From contig CAWIYZ010000012.1 in the NCBI GenBank assembly GCA_963840425.1, positions 1-64,000 on the forward strand: a stretch of 64,000 nucleotides of DNA, given 5' to 3'. The stretch comes from CADEFX01 sp963840425. Its GTDB lineage: Bacteria > Pseudomonadota > Alphaproteobacteria > Rhizobiales > Hyphomicrobiaceae. This document shows, one piece after another, positions 22,902 through 31,022 of this stretch (position 1 is the stretch's first letter; each line of letters begins with the position of its first letter). The notes below the pieces were generated by a model that saw nothing but the letters and a program-made list of their open reading frames with translations, did no database searches and was not told the origin of the DNA. The translations under genes were made by a program, and so were the position numbers.

Positions 22902-24215
22902 ATGAGCAGACAAGCACAGTCGACAGCCGGGGAGACCCCGGATACGGGCCAGGAGCTGGTGCCAGTGAACGTTGCGGCCGAGAGCGAGGCCGAGAACAGG
23001 CACGATCGCGCCCGGCCGATCCCGCGCATCTCGATCCAGGCTTTCTGTGAGAACGGCGAAACGGCCGAGGCGCTGCAGGTGGCGGCCGAGGATCGGCGTC
23101 TCGCCAAGGCGCACGTCAGCATCCACATGGGTGGGGCTGAGGCTGCGGTCGCGCACTACGAGGCCAGCCCGACGCCGAACCTGATCGTCATCGAATCGGC
23201 GCTGCCGCGGGGTGAAATGCTGGCCGAGCTCGACCGCTTGGCTGGGAGCTGCGACGCAGGCACCAAGGTGGTGGCCATCGGCCATGTCAATGACGTGGTG
23301 CTCTATCGCGAGCTGTTGAAGCGCGGTGTCAGCGAGTACCTGATCGCGCCGGTATCGCCACTCCAGCTCATGGAGAGTATCTCCAATCTCTACAACGATC
23401 CCCAGTCGGATCCGGTCGGCCACATCTTCGCGTTCGTCGGCGCCAAGGGCGGCGTCGGATCGAGCACGGTCTGTCACAACGTGGCCTGGTGCATGTCGGA
23501 GCTGCTCAAGACGAGCGTGGTCATCGCAGACCTCGATCTCGCCTTCGGCACTGCCGGCCTCGATTTCAATCAGGATCCTGTGCAGGGCATTGCCGACGCC
23601 ATTGCTAGTCCGGAGCGGCTCGACGAGGTGCTGCTGGATCGCCTGCTGACCAAGTGCTCTGAGCATTTGAGTTTGTTCGCGGCGCCGGGCCTGCTCGATC
23701 GCGACTACGACATCTCGCCGGATGCCTGCGATCTCGTTCTCGATGTGGTGCGGCAGAACGTGCCCTACGTGGCAGTGGACCTGCCGCATCAATGGAACGC
23801 CTGGTCCAAGCGCGTGCTGTTGCAAGCCGACGACATCATCATCACCGCCGCTCCCGACCTCGCCAATCTGCGCAATGCCAAGAACATCGTCGATCTGTTG
23901 AAACAGAGCCGGCACAACGATCGCTCGCCGCACCTCGTCATCAACATGCTGAATATGCCCAAACGGCCCGAAATTCCGGTCAAGGAGTTCGAGACCGCGC
24001 TCGATCTGCGTGCGGCCGCCGTCATCGAGTTCGACAGCGAGACGTTTGGCCAGGCCGCCAACAACGGGCAGATGATCGAGGAGATGTCGACGAAGGCCAA
24101 GTCCGTACAGCAATTCCGCGACGTGTGCATGGTTCTGAGCGGACGCAAGGAACAAAAGGTCGAGAAGAAGTCGGCTTTAGCCCCGCTTCTCGAGAGATTG
24201 AAGATCAAGCGCTAG
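22902..24215 (+). CDS. cpaE: Pilus assembly ATPase-like protein CpaE/TadZ
   Basis: A 437-residue protein that in Caulobacter places the pilus machine at the cell pole. The N-terminal half (about residues 45-165) is a receiver-like domain. The C-terminal half is a MinD/ParA-type P-loop domain with a deviant Walker A, AKGGVGSSTVCHNVAW, near residue 184, and ADLDLAFGTAGLDFN downstream. The hydrophilic tail is basic (LLERLKIKR). Its stop is 11 bases before cpaF. Polar localisation is family knowledge, not seen here. Confidence 0.9.
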   Translation: MSRQAQSTAGETPDTGQELVPVNVAAESEAENRHDRARPIPRISIQAFCENGETAEALQVAAEDRRLAKAHVSIHMGGAEAAVAHYEASPTPNLIVIESALPRGEMLAELDRLAGSCDAGTKVVAIGHVNDVVLYRELLKRGVSEYLIAPVSPLQLMESISNLYNDPQSDPVGHIFAFVGAKGGVGSSTVCHNVAWCMSELLKTSVVIADLDLAFGTAGLDFNQDPVQGIADAIASPERLDEVLLDRLLTKCSEHLSLFAAPGLLDRDYDISPDACDLVLDVVRQNVPYVAVDLPHQWNAWSKRVLLQADDIIITAAPDLANLRNAKNIVDLLKQSRHNDRSPHLVINMLNMPKRPEIPVKEFETALDLRAAAVIEFDSETFGQAANNGQMIEEMSTKAKSVQQFRDVCMVLSGRKEQKVEKKSALAPLLERLKIKR

Positions 24216-24226
24216 GAGATCGCGAG

Positions 24227-25717
24227 ATGTTCGGCAGGCGTACGAGCGGTCCTTCGACGCCACCTTCGCGTCCGCTGCCGCAACAGCAGCCAGCGGCGGC
24301 AGCTCCCGCTCCCGCGAAGGTCCAGGAAGCCAAGCCCTCAGCCGTGTCGGCGTCTGCTGCCGCGGCTCAGCGGCAGGAACCGGTAGAGCCTCAGCGGCGA
24401 CACTCGGAAGAGTACTACGACGTCAAGACGACGGTCTTCAACGCGCTGATCGATACCATCGACCTGACGCAGCTCGCGAAGCTGGAAGCGGATGCGGCCA
24501 GAGAAGAGATCCGCGACATCGTCGGTGAGATCATTCAGCTCAAAAACGTCGTGATGTCGATTGCCGAGCAGGAGGAGCTGCTCGAGGACATCTGCAATGA
24601 CGTGTTGGGCTACGGCCCGCTCGAGCCTCTGCTGGCGCGCGATGATATCGCCGACATCATGGTCAACGGCGCAAGCACCACCTATATCGAGGTGGCCGGC
24701 AAAGTGCAGCGGACAGGCGTGCGGTTCGCCGACAACGCTCAGCTCATGAATATTTGTCAGCGCATTGTCAGCCAGGTTGGCCGCCGCGTTGACGAGAGCT
24801 CGCCGATTTGCGACGCGCGCCTCCCCGACGGCAGCCGCGTCAACGTGATCGCGCCGCCACTCGCGATCGACGGGCCTACGCTCACCATCCGCAAGTTCAA
24901 AAAGGACCGCCTCAAGCTCGAGCAACTCGTGAAATACGGCTCCATCACGCCGGCGGCCAAGACCATTCTCGAGGTCATCGGCAGGGTGCGGTGCAACGTG
25001 CTGATTTCCGGCGGCACCGGCTCGGGTAAGACAACCCTGCTCAACTGCCTCACCGGAGCGATCGATCACGACGAGCGCATCATCACCTGCGAGGACTCCG
25101 CCGAGCTACAGCTCCAGCAGCCCCATGTCGTGCGCCTGGAAACGCGCCCGCCCAACCTGGAGGGTGAGGGTGAAATCACCATGCGCGATCTGGTCCGCAA
25201 CTGCCTGCGCATGCGGCCTGAGCGCATCATCGTCGGCGAGGTGCGCGGACCGGAAGCGTTTGATCTGCTGCAGGCCATGAACACGGGCCATGACGGCTCC
25301 ATGGGCACACTGCACTCCAACAGTCCGCGTGAGGCGATCAGCCGTCTGGAGTCGATGATCATGATGGGCGGCTTTGCCCTGCCGCCTAAGACCATTCGCG
25401 AGATGATCACGGGCTCCATCGACGTCATTATTCAGGCCTCCCGCCTCAGGGATGGCTCGCGCAAGATCACCCATGTGACCGAGGTGATCGGCATGGAAGG
25501 CGATGTGGTCACCCTGCAGAATCTCATCGTCTTCGAGATCACCGGCGAGGATGCCAACGGCAGGCTGATCGGCCGCCACCGCTCTACTGGCATCGCCAGG
25601 CCGCGCTTCTGGGAGCGCGCCGAGTACTATGGCGAAACCGACAGGCTGACGCAGGCCCTCGTCGCGTCAGAGGTCAGGGATCAACACGGTAATACGCTCG
25701 GAGAGGCCGATGTTTGA
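24227..25717 (+). CDS. cpaF: Tad pilus secretion ATPase CpaF/TadA
   Basis: A 496-residue hexameric ATPase of the VirB11/type II secretion superfamily that powers Flp pilus assembly. A Pro/Gln/Ala-rich N-terminus (about residues 8-60) precedes the N-terminal domain. The core contains Walker A ISGGTGSGKTTLLN (about 262-275), the Asp box ITCEDSAELQL, and Walker B-type RIIVGEVRGPEAFDLLQAMNTGHDGS, given as linked motifs. The gene starts 11 bases after cpaE with an AGGAG ribosome site, and its end overlaps the tadB start by 8 bases. Confidence 0.93.
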   Translation: MFGRRTSGPSTPPSRPLPQQQPAAAAPAPAKVQEAKPSAVSASAAAAQRQEPVEPQRRHSEEYYDVKTTVFNALIDTIDLTQLAKLEADAAREEIRDIVGEIIQLKNVVMSIAEQEELLEDICNDVLGYGPLEPLLARDDIADIMVNGASTTYIEVAGKVQRTGVRFADNAQLMNICQRIVSQVGRRVDESSPICDARLPDGSRVNVIAPPLAIDGPTLTIRKFKKDRLKLEQLVKYGSITPAAKTILEVIGRVRCNVLISGGTGSGKTTLLNCLTGAIDHDERIITCEDSAELQLQQPHVVRLETRPPNLEGEGEITMRDLVRNCLRMRPERIIVGEVRGPEAFDLLQAMNTGHDGSMGTLHSNSPREAISRLESMIMMGGFALPPKTIREMITGSIDVIIQASRLRDGSRKITHVTEVIGMEGDVVTLQNLIVFEITGEDANGRLIGRHRSTGIARPRFWERAEYYGETDRLTQALVASEVRDQHGNTLGEADV

Positions 25718-26705
25718 GGTGGAGCTACTGCAACTTGGCCTGGGGGGGTTGGTTGCCATCTGCGCTGCGGCTGCAATTTATTTTGTAGTGGCGCCCATGC
25801 TGTCGGAGGATGCTGCCGAGAAGCGCCTGCAGGGTGTAACAGAGACCAAGGTGGCGCGCACGCAGCGGAGCGCTCAGGCCGAGGCGGTACAGAGCCGTCG
25901 CAAGCAGGTCGCCGACACACTGAAGGACCTCGAGCAGCGCCAGAAGGCCAAAGAGACGGTGACGTTGCGACTGAAGCTGCAGCGTGCCGGCCTCGATATC
26001 ACGCCCAAGATGTTCTGGGTCGCAAGTGGCGCGACGGGCCTCGTCGCCGCTCTTTTCGTCTTTCTGTCGGCGCCGAACATGACGCCGCTGGTGGCTCTCG
26101 CGGCCGCCTTTGTCGGCGCGCTTGGAATCCCGCGCTGGGTAGTCGCGTACATGATCAAACGCCGGCATAGCAAGTTTCTCGACGAGTTCGCCAACTCCAT
26201 CGATGTGATCGTGCGCGGCGTCAAGTCGGGGCTGCCCTTGAACGAGTGCCTCGGCATCATCGGGCGCGAGAGTCCATCGCCGGTCCGCGAGGAATTTCAA
26301 GAGCTGGTCGAGCAACAGCGCGTAGGCGTGCCGCTTAGCGAATGCTTCGACCGCATGATCGGACGCGTGCCGCTGCCCGAGGTGAAGTTTTTTGCCATCG
26401 TTGTCGCGATCCAGCAGCAGGCAGGCGGCAACCTGTCGGAGGCTCTCGGCAACCTGTCGGGTGTGCTGCGCGACCGCAAGCGTCTGCAGGCCAAAGTCAA
26501 GGCGCTCTCTGCCGAAGCCAAGGCATCGGCCGGCGTGCTGGGTGCGCTGCCGTTCGTTGTGATGATGATGGTGTACATGACGACACCGAACTACATCGCC
26601 ATCCTCTGGACGGCGAAGATGGGACAGTTCCTGCTGCTGGTCGCCGCGGTCTGGATGACGATGGGTATCCTGGTCATGCGCAAGATGATCAACTTCAAGT
26701 ACTGA
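25710..26705 (+). CDS. tadB: Tad inner-membrane platform protein TadB
   Basis: A 331-residue type II secretion F-family protein (GspF/PilC superfamily). It has an N-terminal helix (about 11-30), a cytoplasmic segment rich in charged residues, a helix pair (about 100-145), the T2SSF domain (about 165-290, with SGLPLNECLGIIGRESPSP and QQQAGGNLSEALGNLSGVLRDR) and two C-terminal helices. With TadC it forms the inner-membrane platform turned by CpaF. It overlaps the end of cpaF and is followed 23 bases later by tadC. Confidence 0.92.
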   Translation: MFEVELLQLGLGGLVAICAAAAIYFVVAPMLSEDAAEKRLQGVTETKVARTQRSAQAEAVQSRRKQVADTLKDLEQRQKAKETVTLRLKLQRAGLDITPKMFWVASGATGLVAALFVFLSAPNMTPLVALAAAFVGALGIPRWVVAYMIKRRHSKFLDEFANSIDVIVRGVKSGLPLNECLGIIGRESPSPVREEFQELVEQQRVGVPLSECFDRMIGRVPLPEVKFFAIVVAIQQQAGGNLSEALGNLSGVLRDRKRLQAKVKALSAEAKASAGVLGALPFVVMMMVYMTTPNYIAILWTAKMGQFLLLVAAVWMTMGILVMRKMINFKY

Positions 26706-26728
26706 GCGGTACGCCAGAGGATCAAGCC

Positions 26729-27700
26729 GTGCTCGATTTCGTCGACACCTACATCCAACCGCAGTTCATGGCCATGTTGCTGGCGGCGCTAGCGGCTTTT
26801 GCCACTGTGTTGACGATCGCGCTGCCGGTGCTGTCACGCGACCGCACGAATCAGCGCATGCGTGTCATGGCGACTGAGCGCGACAAAATGCGCGCCGCGC
26901 GCCTTGCTGACCTCGCCAAAGAGACCCAAGGCCGGCTCCGGCAGACGCCCAAGGGTTTCATGCAGCGGATCGTGGATAAATTCAATCTGCGTAGCGCCTT
27001 CGAGTCTGAGGAAATCAAGAACAAGCTCAAGATGGCAGGCTTGCGCGGCCAGGCGCCGCTCGTGGCCTACATGTTTTGCCGGCTCGTCATGCCGATCATC
27101 GTTCTGATCGCGGCATTCGTGTACCTGTTCGTGCTTACGAACTACAAGTATCCGCCGATGGTCAAGTTCGGCATGGCTGTGGGCGCCGGCTATCTCGGCT
27201 TCTACCTGCCCAACATGTTCATCCAGAACCTGGTGCAGCGCCGGCAGCAGGCGATCTCCCAGTCGTTTCCAGACGCTCTCGACATGCTGCTGATCTGCGT
27301 GCAGGCTGGCATGTCGATCGAGGCGGCCTTCGGCAAGGTGGCCAAGGAGGTGACGAGCCAGTCGATCGAGCTCGCCGAAGAGTTCAGTTTGACCACCGCC
27401 GAGCTCTCCTACCTGCAGGACCGGCGCCAGGCCTTCGACAACCTGGGCAAGCGCACGGGCATCGCCGGTATCAAGGCGGTGGCGACCGCACTCATCCAGG
27501 CCGAGCGCTACGGTACTCCCGTGAGTCAGGCGCTGCGCGTCATGGCCAAGGAAAATCGCGACATGCGCATGTCGGAAGCCGAAAAGAAGGCGGCCGCGCT
27601 ACCACCCAAGTTGACCGTGCCGATGATCATCTTCTTCCTGCCGGTGCTCTTCATCGTTATTCTCGGACCCGCCATGCTGCAGGTTCTGAAGATGACCTGA
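26729..27700 (+). CDS. tadC: Tad inner-membrane platform protein TadC
   Basis: A 323-residue second F-family platform protein. It starts at GTG 26729, preceded by GAGG at 8 bases. Helices lie at about 11-33, 107-130 and 135-150, then the T2SSF domain (about 165-285, with SFPDALDMLLICVQAGMSIEAAF) and a C-terminal helix (PMIIFFLPVLFIVILGPAML). It is the last tad gene on this strand. The tetratricopeptide protein TadD that often follows tadC is absent here; an aldehyde dehydrogenase gene comes next. Confidence 0.9.
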   Translation: MLDFVDTYIQPQFMAMLLAALAAFATVLTIALPVLSRDRTNQRMRVMATERDKMRAARLADLAKETQGRLRQTPKGFMQRIVDKFNLRSAFESEEIKNKLKMAGLRGQAPLVAYMFCRLVMPIIVLIAAFVYLFVLTNYKYPPMVKFGMAVGAGYLGFYLPNMFIQNLVQRRQQAISQSFPDALDMLLICVQAGMSIEAAFGKVAKEVTSQSIELAEEFSLTTAELSYLQDRRQAFDNLGKRTGIAGIKAVATALIQAERYGTPVSQALRVMAKENRDMRMSEAEKKAAALPPKLTVPMIIFFLPVLFIVILGPAMLQVLKMT

Positions 27701-27824
27701 GCCGCACGGCGGTTCCACTTCAGCGCTGCCCTGTCGCGCGCCCTTGACGCGGGTGCGCGTTCTGGCGTCTTCTGCGCGCGATCCCATCTCGCACACACGC
27801 CCCAACTCTCTGACGGAGAGCGCC

Positions 27825-29342
27825 ATGCAAGACCGGCCGGTCAAGCTCAAAGACTATCAGACGTACATCGACGGCAAATGGTGCGATGCCGCCTCGGGCA
27901 AACGCCTTCAGACCTTCGATCCCTACACCGGGGAAGCCTGGGCGACGATCCCGGAATGCGATGCCATCGACGTCGATCGCGCCTGCGCCGCGGCTCATCG
28001 CGCCTTCGAGACCGGCCCTTGGCCCGCGATGACGCAAACGGCGCGCGGCAAGCTTCTGCGCAGGCTCGCCGAGAACATCGAGAAGCATGCCGAGCACCTG
28101 GCGCAAACAGAAGTGCGCGACAACGGCAAGCTCATCTCGGAGATGCTGGCGCAGACCAGATACATGCCCGAGTGGTATTACTACTACGGTGGGTTGGCCG
28201 ACAAGATTCAGGGCGCTGTCGTGCCCGTCGACAAGCCCGACACCTTCACCTACATCCTGCGCGAGCCGGTCGGCGTATGCGGCTTCATCGTGCCGTGGAA
28301 CTCTCCGCTGCTGTTGGTGGCCTGGAAACTCGCGCCGGCGCTTGCAGCGGGGTGCACCGTCGTCATCAAGCCGTCGGAATATACCTCCGCCTCGCTGCTC
28401 GAATTCATGAAGCTCGTGATTGAGCCGCTCGGCCTGCCACCTGGCGTGATCAACGTCGTGACCGGCTACGGCGCGACCGCCGGCGAGGCGCTGGTTACGC
28501 ATCCCAAGGTGGCCAAGATCGCGTTCACCGGCGGCTCGGCGACGGGAGCACGGGTCGCCTCGCTCGCGGCCCAGAGCTTCAAGAAGATCTCGCTGGAGCT
28601 CGGCGGCAAGTCGCCCAACATCGTGTTTGACGACTGCATCATGGATGATGCTGTGAACGGTGCCATCTCCGGTATCTTCGCGGCCACCGGCCAGACCTGC
28701 ATCGCCGGCTCGCGATTGCTGGTGCAGGAGAGCATCCATGACAAGTTCTTGGAAAAGCTCATCGAGACCGCCAAGACGGCAAAGCTCGGCAATCCGATGT
28801 TGTTCGAGACGCAAGTCGGTCCAGTCACCACGCCGCCGCAGTATCAGAAAATCCTGGGTTATATGGACATCGCCAAGGGTGAGGGTGCCACGTGCGTGCT
28901 CGGTGGCGGGCCGGCTGGTGCCGACATGGGCGGCGGCAAGTATTTCGTGCAGCCGACTATCTTCGCTGACGTCCACAACAAGATGCGCATCGCGCAGGAG
29001 GAAGTGTTCGGCCCCGTGCTTTCGGTCATCAAGTTCAAGGACGAGGATGAGGCGGTCCAGATCGCCAATGACGTGATTTATGGCCTGGGATCAGGCGTGT
29101 GGACACAATCTGTCAAGCGGGCGACGGTGACAGCGCGCAGGATCCGAGCCGGCACCGTGTGGGTCAACACGTATCGGGCGGTGAGCTTCACGATGCCGTT
29201 CGGCGGCTATAAGAGTTCCGGTCTCGGCAGGGAGAACGGCATGGACGCCGTCAACGAATATCTGCAGACGAAGAGCGTCTGGATCTCTACGGCGGCCAAC
29301 ACCGGCAATCCCTTCATCATGAAGACGGCAGCCAGCAGTTGA
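27825..29342 (+). CDS. NAD(P)-dependent aldehyde dehydrogenase
   Basis: A 505-residue aldehyde dehydrogenase superfamily enzyme oxidising an aldehyde to its acid. The active-site motifs are ISLELGGKSPNIV (general base Glu) and GQTCIAGSR with the catalytic Cys near residue 298. PWNSPLLLVAWKLAPALAAG and GFTGGS-like cofactor-binding segments are also present (here FTGGSATGARV). The start MQDRPVKLKDYQTYIDGKW aligns with the family N-terminus and has GGAGAG before it. The substrate is unknown; the sequence style suggests a betaine-aldehyde/phenylacetaldehyde-type branch. It is 124 bases after tadC and probably separately transcribed. Confidence 0.88.
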   Translation: MQDRPVKLKDYQTYIDGKWCDAASGKRLQTFDPYTGEAWATIPECDAIDVDRACAAAHRAFETGPWPAMTQTARGKLLRRLAENIEKHAEHLAQTEVRDNGKLISEMLAQTRYMPEWYYYYGGLADKIQGAVVPVDKPDTFTYILREPVGVCGFIVPWNSPLLLVAWKLAPALAAGCTVVIKPSEYTSASLLEFMKLVIEPLGLPPGVINVVTGYGATAGEALVTHPKVAKIAFTGGSATGARVASLAAQSFKKISLELGGKSPNIVFDDCIMDDAVNGAISGIFAATGQTCIAGSRLLVQESIHDKFLEKLIETAKTAKLGNPMLFETQVGPVTTPPQYQKILGYMDIAKGEGATCVLGGGPAGADMGGGKYFVQPTIFADVHNKMRIAQEEVFGPVLSVIKFKDEDEAVQIANDVIYGLGSGVWTQSVKRATVTARRIRAGTVWVNTYRAVSFTMPFGGYKSSGLGRENGMDAVNEYLQTKSVWISTAANTGNPFIMKTAASS

Positions 29343-29383
29343 GTACCGGGCTGGCCCAAAGGGATCGCCACGCCTCGCAGCAG

Positions 29384-29439
29384 TTCGAGCATCGCTGGAG
29401 TGCGATCGTCTTTCGAGCATCGCTGGAGTGCGATCGTCT
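29384..29439. repeat. Perfect 2 x 28-base tandem repeat
   Basis: The unit begins TTCGAGCATCGCTGGAG and ends GCGATCGTCT. The copy at 29384-29411 is followed with no gap by an identical copy at 29412-29439. The unit contains GCGATCGT, an internal partial palindrome. Two exact copies suggest recent slippage or an assembly duplication. Confidence 0.85.
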
Positions 29440-29577
29440 CGCACCACGGCACTACCACTTCCATGCGGGGCTTGATCGCATCGCGCCGAAGGCGCGCAAA
29501 CACGGCTAGACAAAAAGCGAGAGACGTTCTGCCGCTTCGAAGAAAAACGGAAAGGCGCTAGTTCTAGGAAATATCGC

Positions 29578-29614
29578 AATAAAATGCCCGCGGCCGGGGG
29601 ACTGGCCGCGGGCA
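29578..29614 (-). terminator. Intrinsic terminator (minus strand)
   Basis: TGCCCGCGGCC (29585-29595) pairs perfectly with GGCCGCGGGCA (29604-29614) around an 8-base loop. Read on the minus strand the stem is followed by TTTTATTG. It suits the HtrA-like gene, whose coding region ends about 280 bases upstream on that strand. Confidence 0.75.
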
Positions 29615-29892
29615 AAACCGTGACGCCACTATGGGGGGATAGGTGGGACGGCGCCACGTTTCGGACACCGCATAAAAGCTCAGGAGTGGCAAAAATGCAA
29701 GAGGCCTCAACAAAAATTGTTTACAATACGTAAAAGGTCAGTTCGACATAGAATATATCACGTTATATCAGATAGTTACGGCCTCATTGTAGCGGCAAGA
29801 TCGCCTCGGCATAAAACTTGACATGAGCGTTTATTGCATACCAGACAGTTGCGAATCGAACAGTTCACAGACGAGTAGAAACCATCTTTCTC

Positions 29893-30912
29893 TTACCCTG
29901 AACGTTCATCAGGAACCACGTCCACGTTCTCGACGCGAGTGCCGCGCAACACCCCGAGGCTGATCTTGCGTCCGATCCGCCGCTCGTCGAGCAACCGCGT
30001 GATGTCGTCGATGCCGGTCACGGCTTGCTCGTCGAGGGAAACGATGATGTCGCCTTCGCGCACACTGGCACGCGCCGCGGGGCTCTGCTCCGTCAGCGCG
30101 GCAACACGCACCGCACTTCGCTGCGTCAATCCCGATCGATGACGGATGCGATCAGGCAATAGAACCTGTTCACCGGCAATGCCGATACGTGCGCGGCGCA
30201 CACGTCCGTGCTTCAACACCTGCTGCAAGACGTGCAGGGCGGTATTGGAAGCGACCGAGAAACAGATGCCCTGCGCGCCCATGATGGACGCCGTGTTGAT
30301 GCCGATCACCTCGCCGGCCGACGACACCAGGGGACCGCCGGAGTTGCCGGGATTTAGGGCAGCATCAGTCTGGATGACGTCGCCGATCATGCGGCCGCCT
30401 TGCCCCATCAGCGTGCGGCCGACGGCACTGACGATGCCGGCTGTCACAGTGGACTGGAACCCCAAGGGATTGCCGATCGCGATGGCGATCTGACCTGGGA
30501 CGACGGCCTTGGAATTGCCAAGTCGCGACACGGGCAGCGTATCGCTGGTCTCCGCACGCAGAACCGCGAGGTCTGTGTCAGGATCGCGCCCCAGCACACG
30601 CGCGCGAAAGCTGCGATCGCCGGCCTGCGTCGCTTCGATGTTGTGTGCGCCTTCCACCACGTGATTGTTAGTCAGGATCAGCCCATCCGGGCTGACGATG
30701 ACGCCTGAGCCCGTGCCGTGCGCTGTGCGACCGCCTCGCTCCCCAGCCACGTGAATGTGAACCACCGACGGCGATACGGTCTCGACCACGCCGGTGACCG
30801 TGCGCGAATAGGCGTCGAGCAACCGTGTGTCGTCCGCAGGCGTAGGTTCCGGGGCAATGGCGCCGTCGCTGCCATTGCTCCTGAAAAGGGTCAACGAACG
30901 TAGTGATGCCAT
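29893..30912 (-). CDS. HtrA/DegP-like serine protease with PDZ domain, no visible signal peptide
   Basis: A 339-residue trypsin-like protease. The catalytic triad is in LTNNHVVEG (His), RDPDTDLAVL (Asp) and LNPGNSGGPL (Ser). One PDZ domain occupies about residues 235-335, with SPAARASVREGDIIVSLDEQAV. Family members act on misfolded envelope proteins and normally carry a signal peptide or membrane anchor. None is visible at the chosen start MASLRSLTLFRSNG or in the in-frame extension up to 31005, so a cytoplasmic location is possible. Length is shorter than DegP, which has two PDZ domains. It lies 110 bases after the CoA-transferase gene on the same strand. Confidence 0.87.
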   Translation of the reverse strand: MASLRSLTLFRSNGSDGAIAPEPTPADDTRLLDAYSRTVTGVVETVSPSVVHIHVAGERGGRTAHGTGSGVIVSPDGLILTNNHVVEGAHNIEATQAGDRSFRARVLGRDPDTDLAVLRAETSDTLPVSRLGNSKAVVPGQIAIAIGNPLGFQSTVTAGIVSAVGRTLMGQGGRMIGDVIQTDAALNPGNSGGPLVSSAGEVIGINTASIMGAQGICFSVASNTALHVLQQVLKHGRVRRARIGIAGEQVLLPDRIRHRSGLTQRSAVRVAALTEQSPAARASVREGDIIVSLDEQAVTGIDDITRLLDERRIGRKISLGVLRGTRVENVDVVPDERSG

Positions 30913-31022
30913 ATGAGCTGGAGCCTTCTTGCGTCCCTCGTAGCGCGCCGGCGCTGTTCGCAAGAATATGGTGCGCGCGGGGCAAGATTGCGACGGGGGC
31001 CGCAAGCGGTTGTGGAGCCCCG

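Larger units (their letters stand above)
29343..29892. other. 550-base intergenic stretch with tandem duplication and terminator
   Basis: No gene is supported. It contains a perfect 28-base tandem duplication (29384-29411 and 29412-29439) and a minus-strand terminator at 29578-29614. A markedly AT-rich segment spans about 29690-29880, unlike the GC-rich surroundings. If the HtrA-like gene (minus strand, ending 29893) uses this terminator, its mRNA has a 3' untranslated region of about 280-300 bases that includes the AT-rich segment. Short open frames here lack ribosome sites and recognisable content. Confidence 0.6.

Noticed and set aside
21531..24155. An 874-codon open frame on the minus strand
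   Set aside because: It lies entirely antisense to cpaC, cpaD and cpaE, whose products are clearly recognisable. Long antisense frames are common in GC-rich coding DNA; this one has no family resemblance.
29384..29439. The tandem repeat as a CRISPR array
   Set aside because: There are only two units and they abut with no spacer; no cas genes are present.
29811..29850. A sigma-70 promoter starting with TTGACA at 29818-29823
   Set aside because: No acceptable -10 element is found 16-18 bases downstream, and no plus-strand gene follows.
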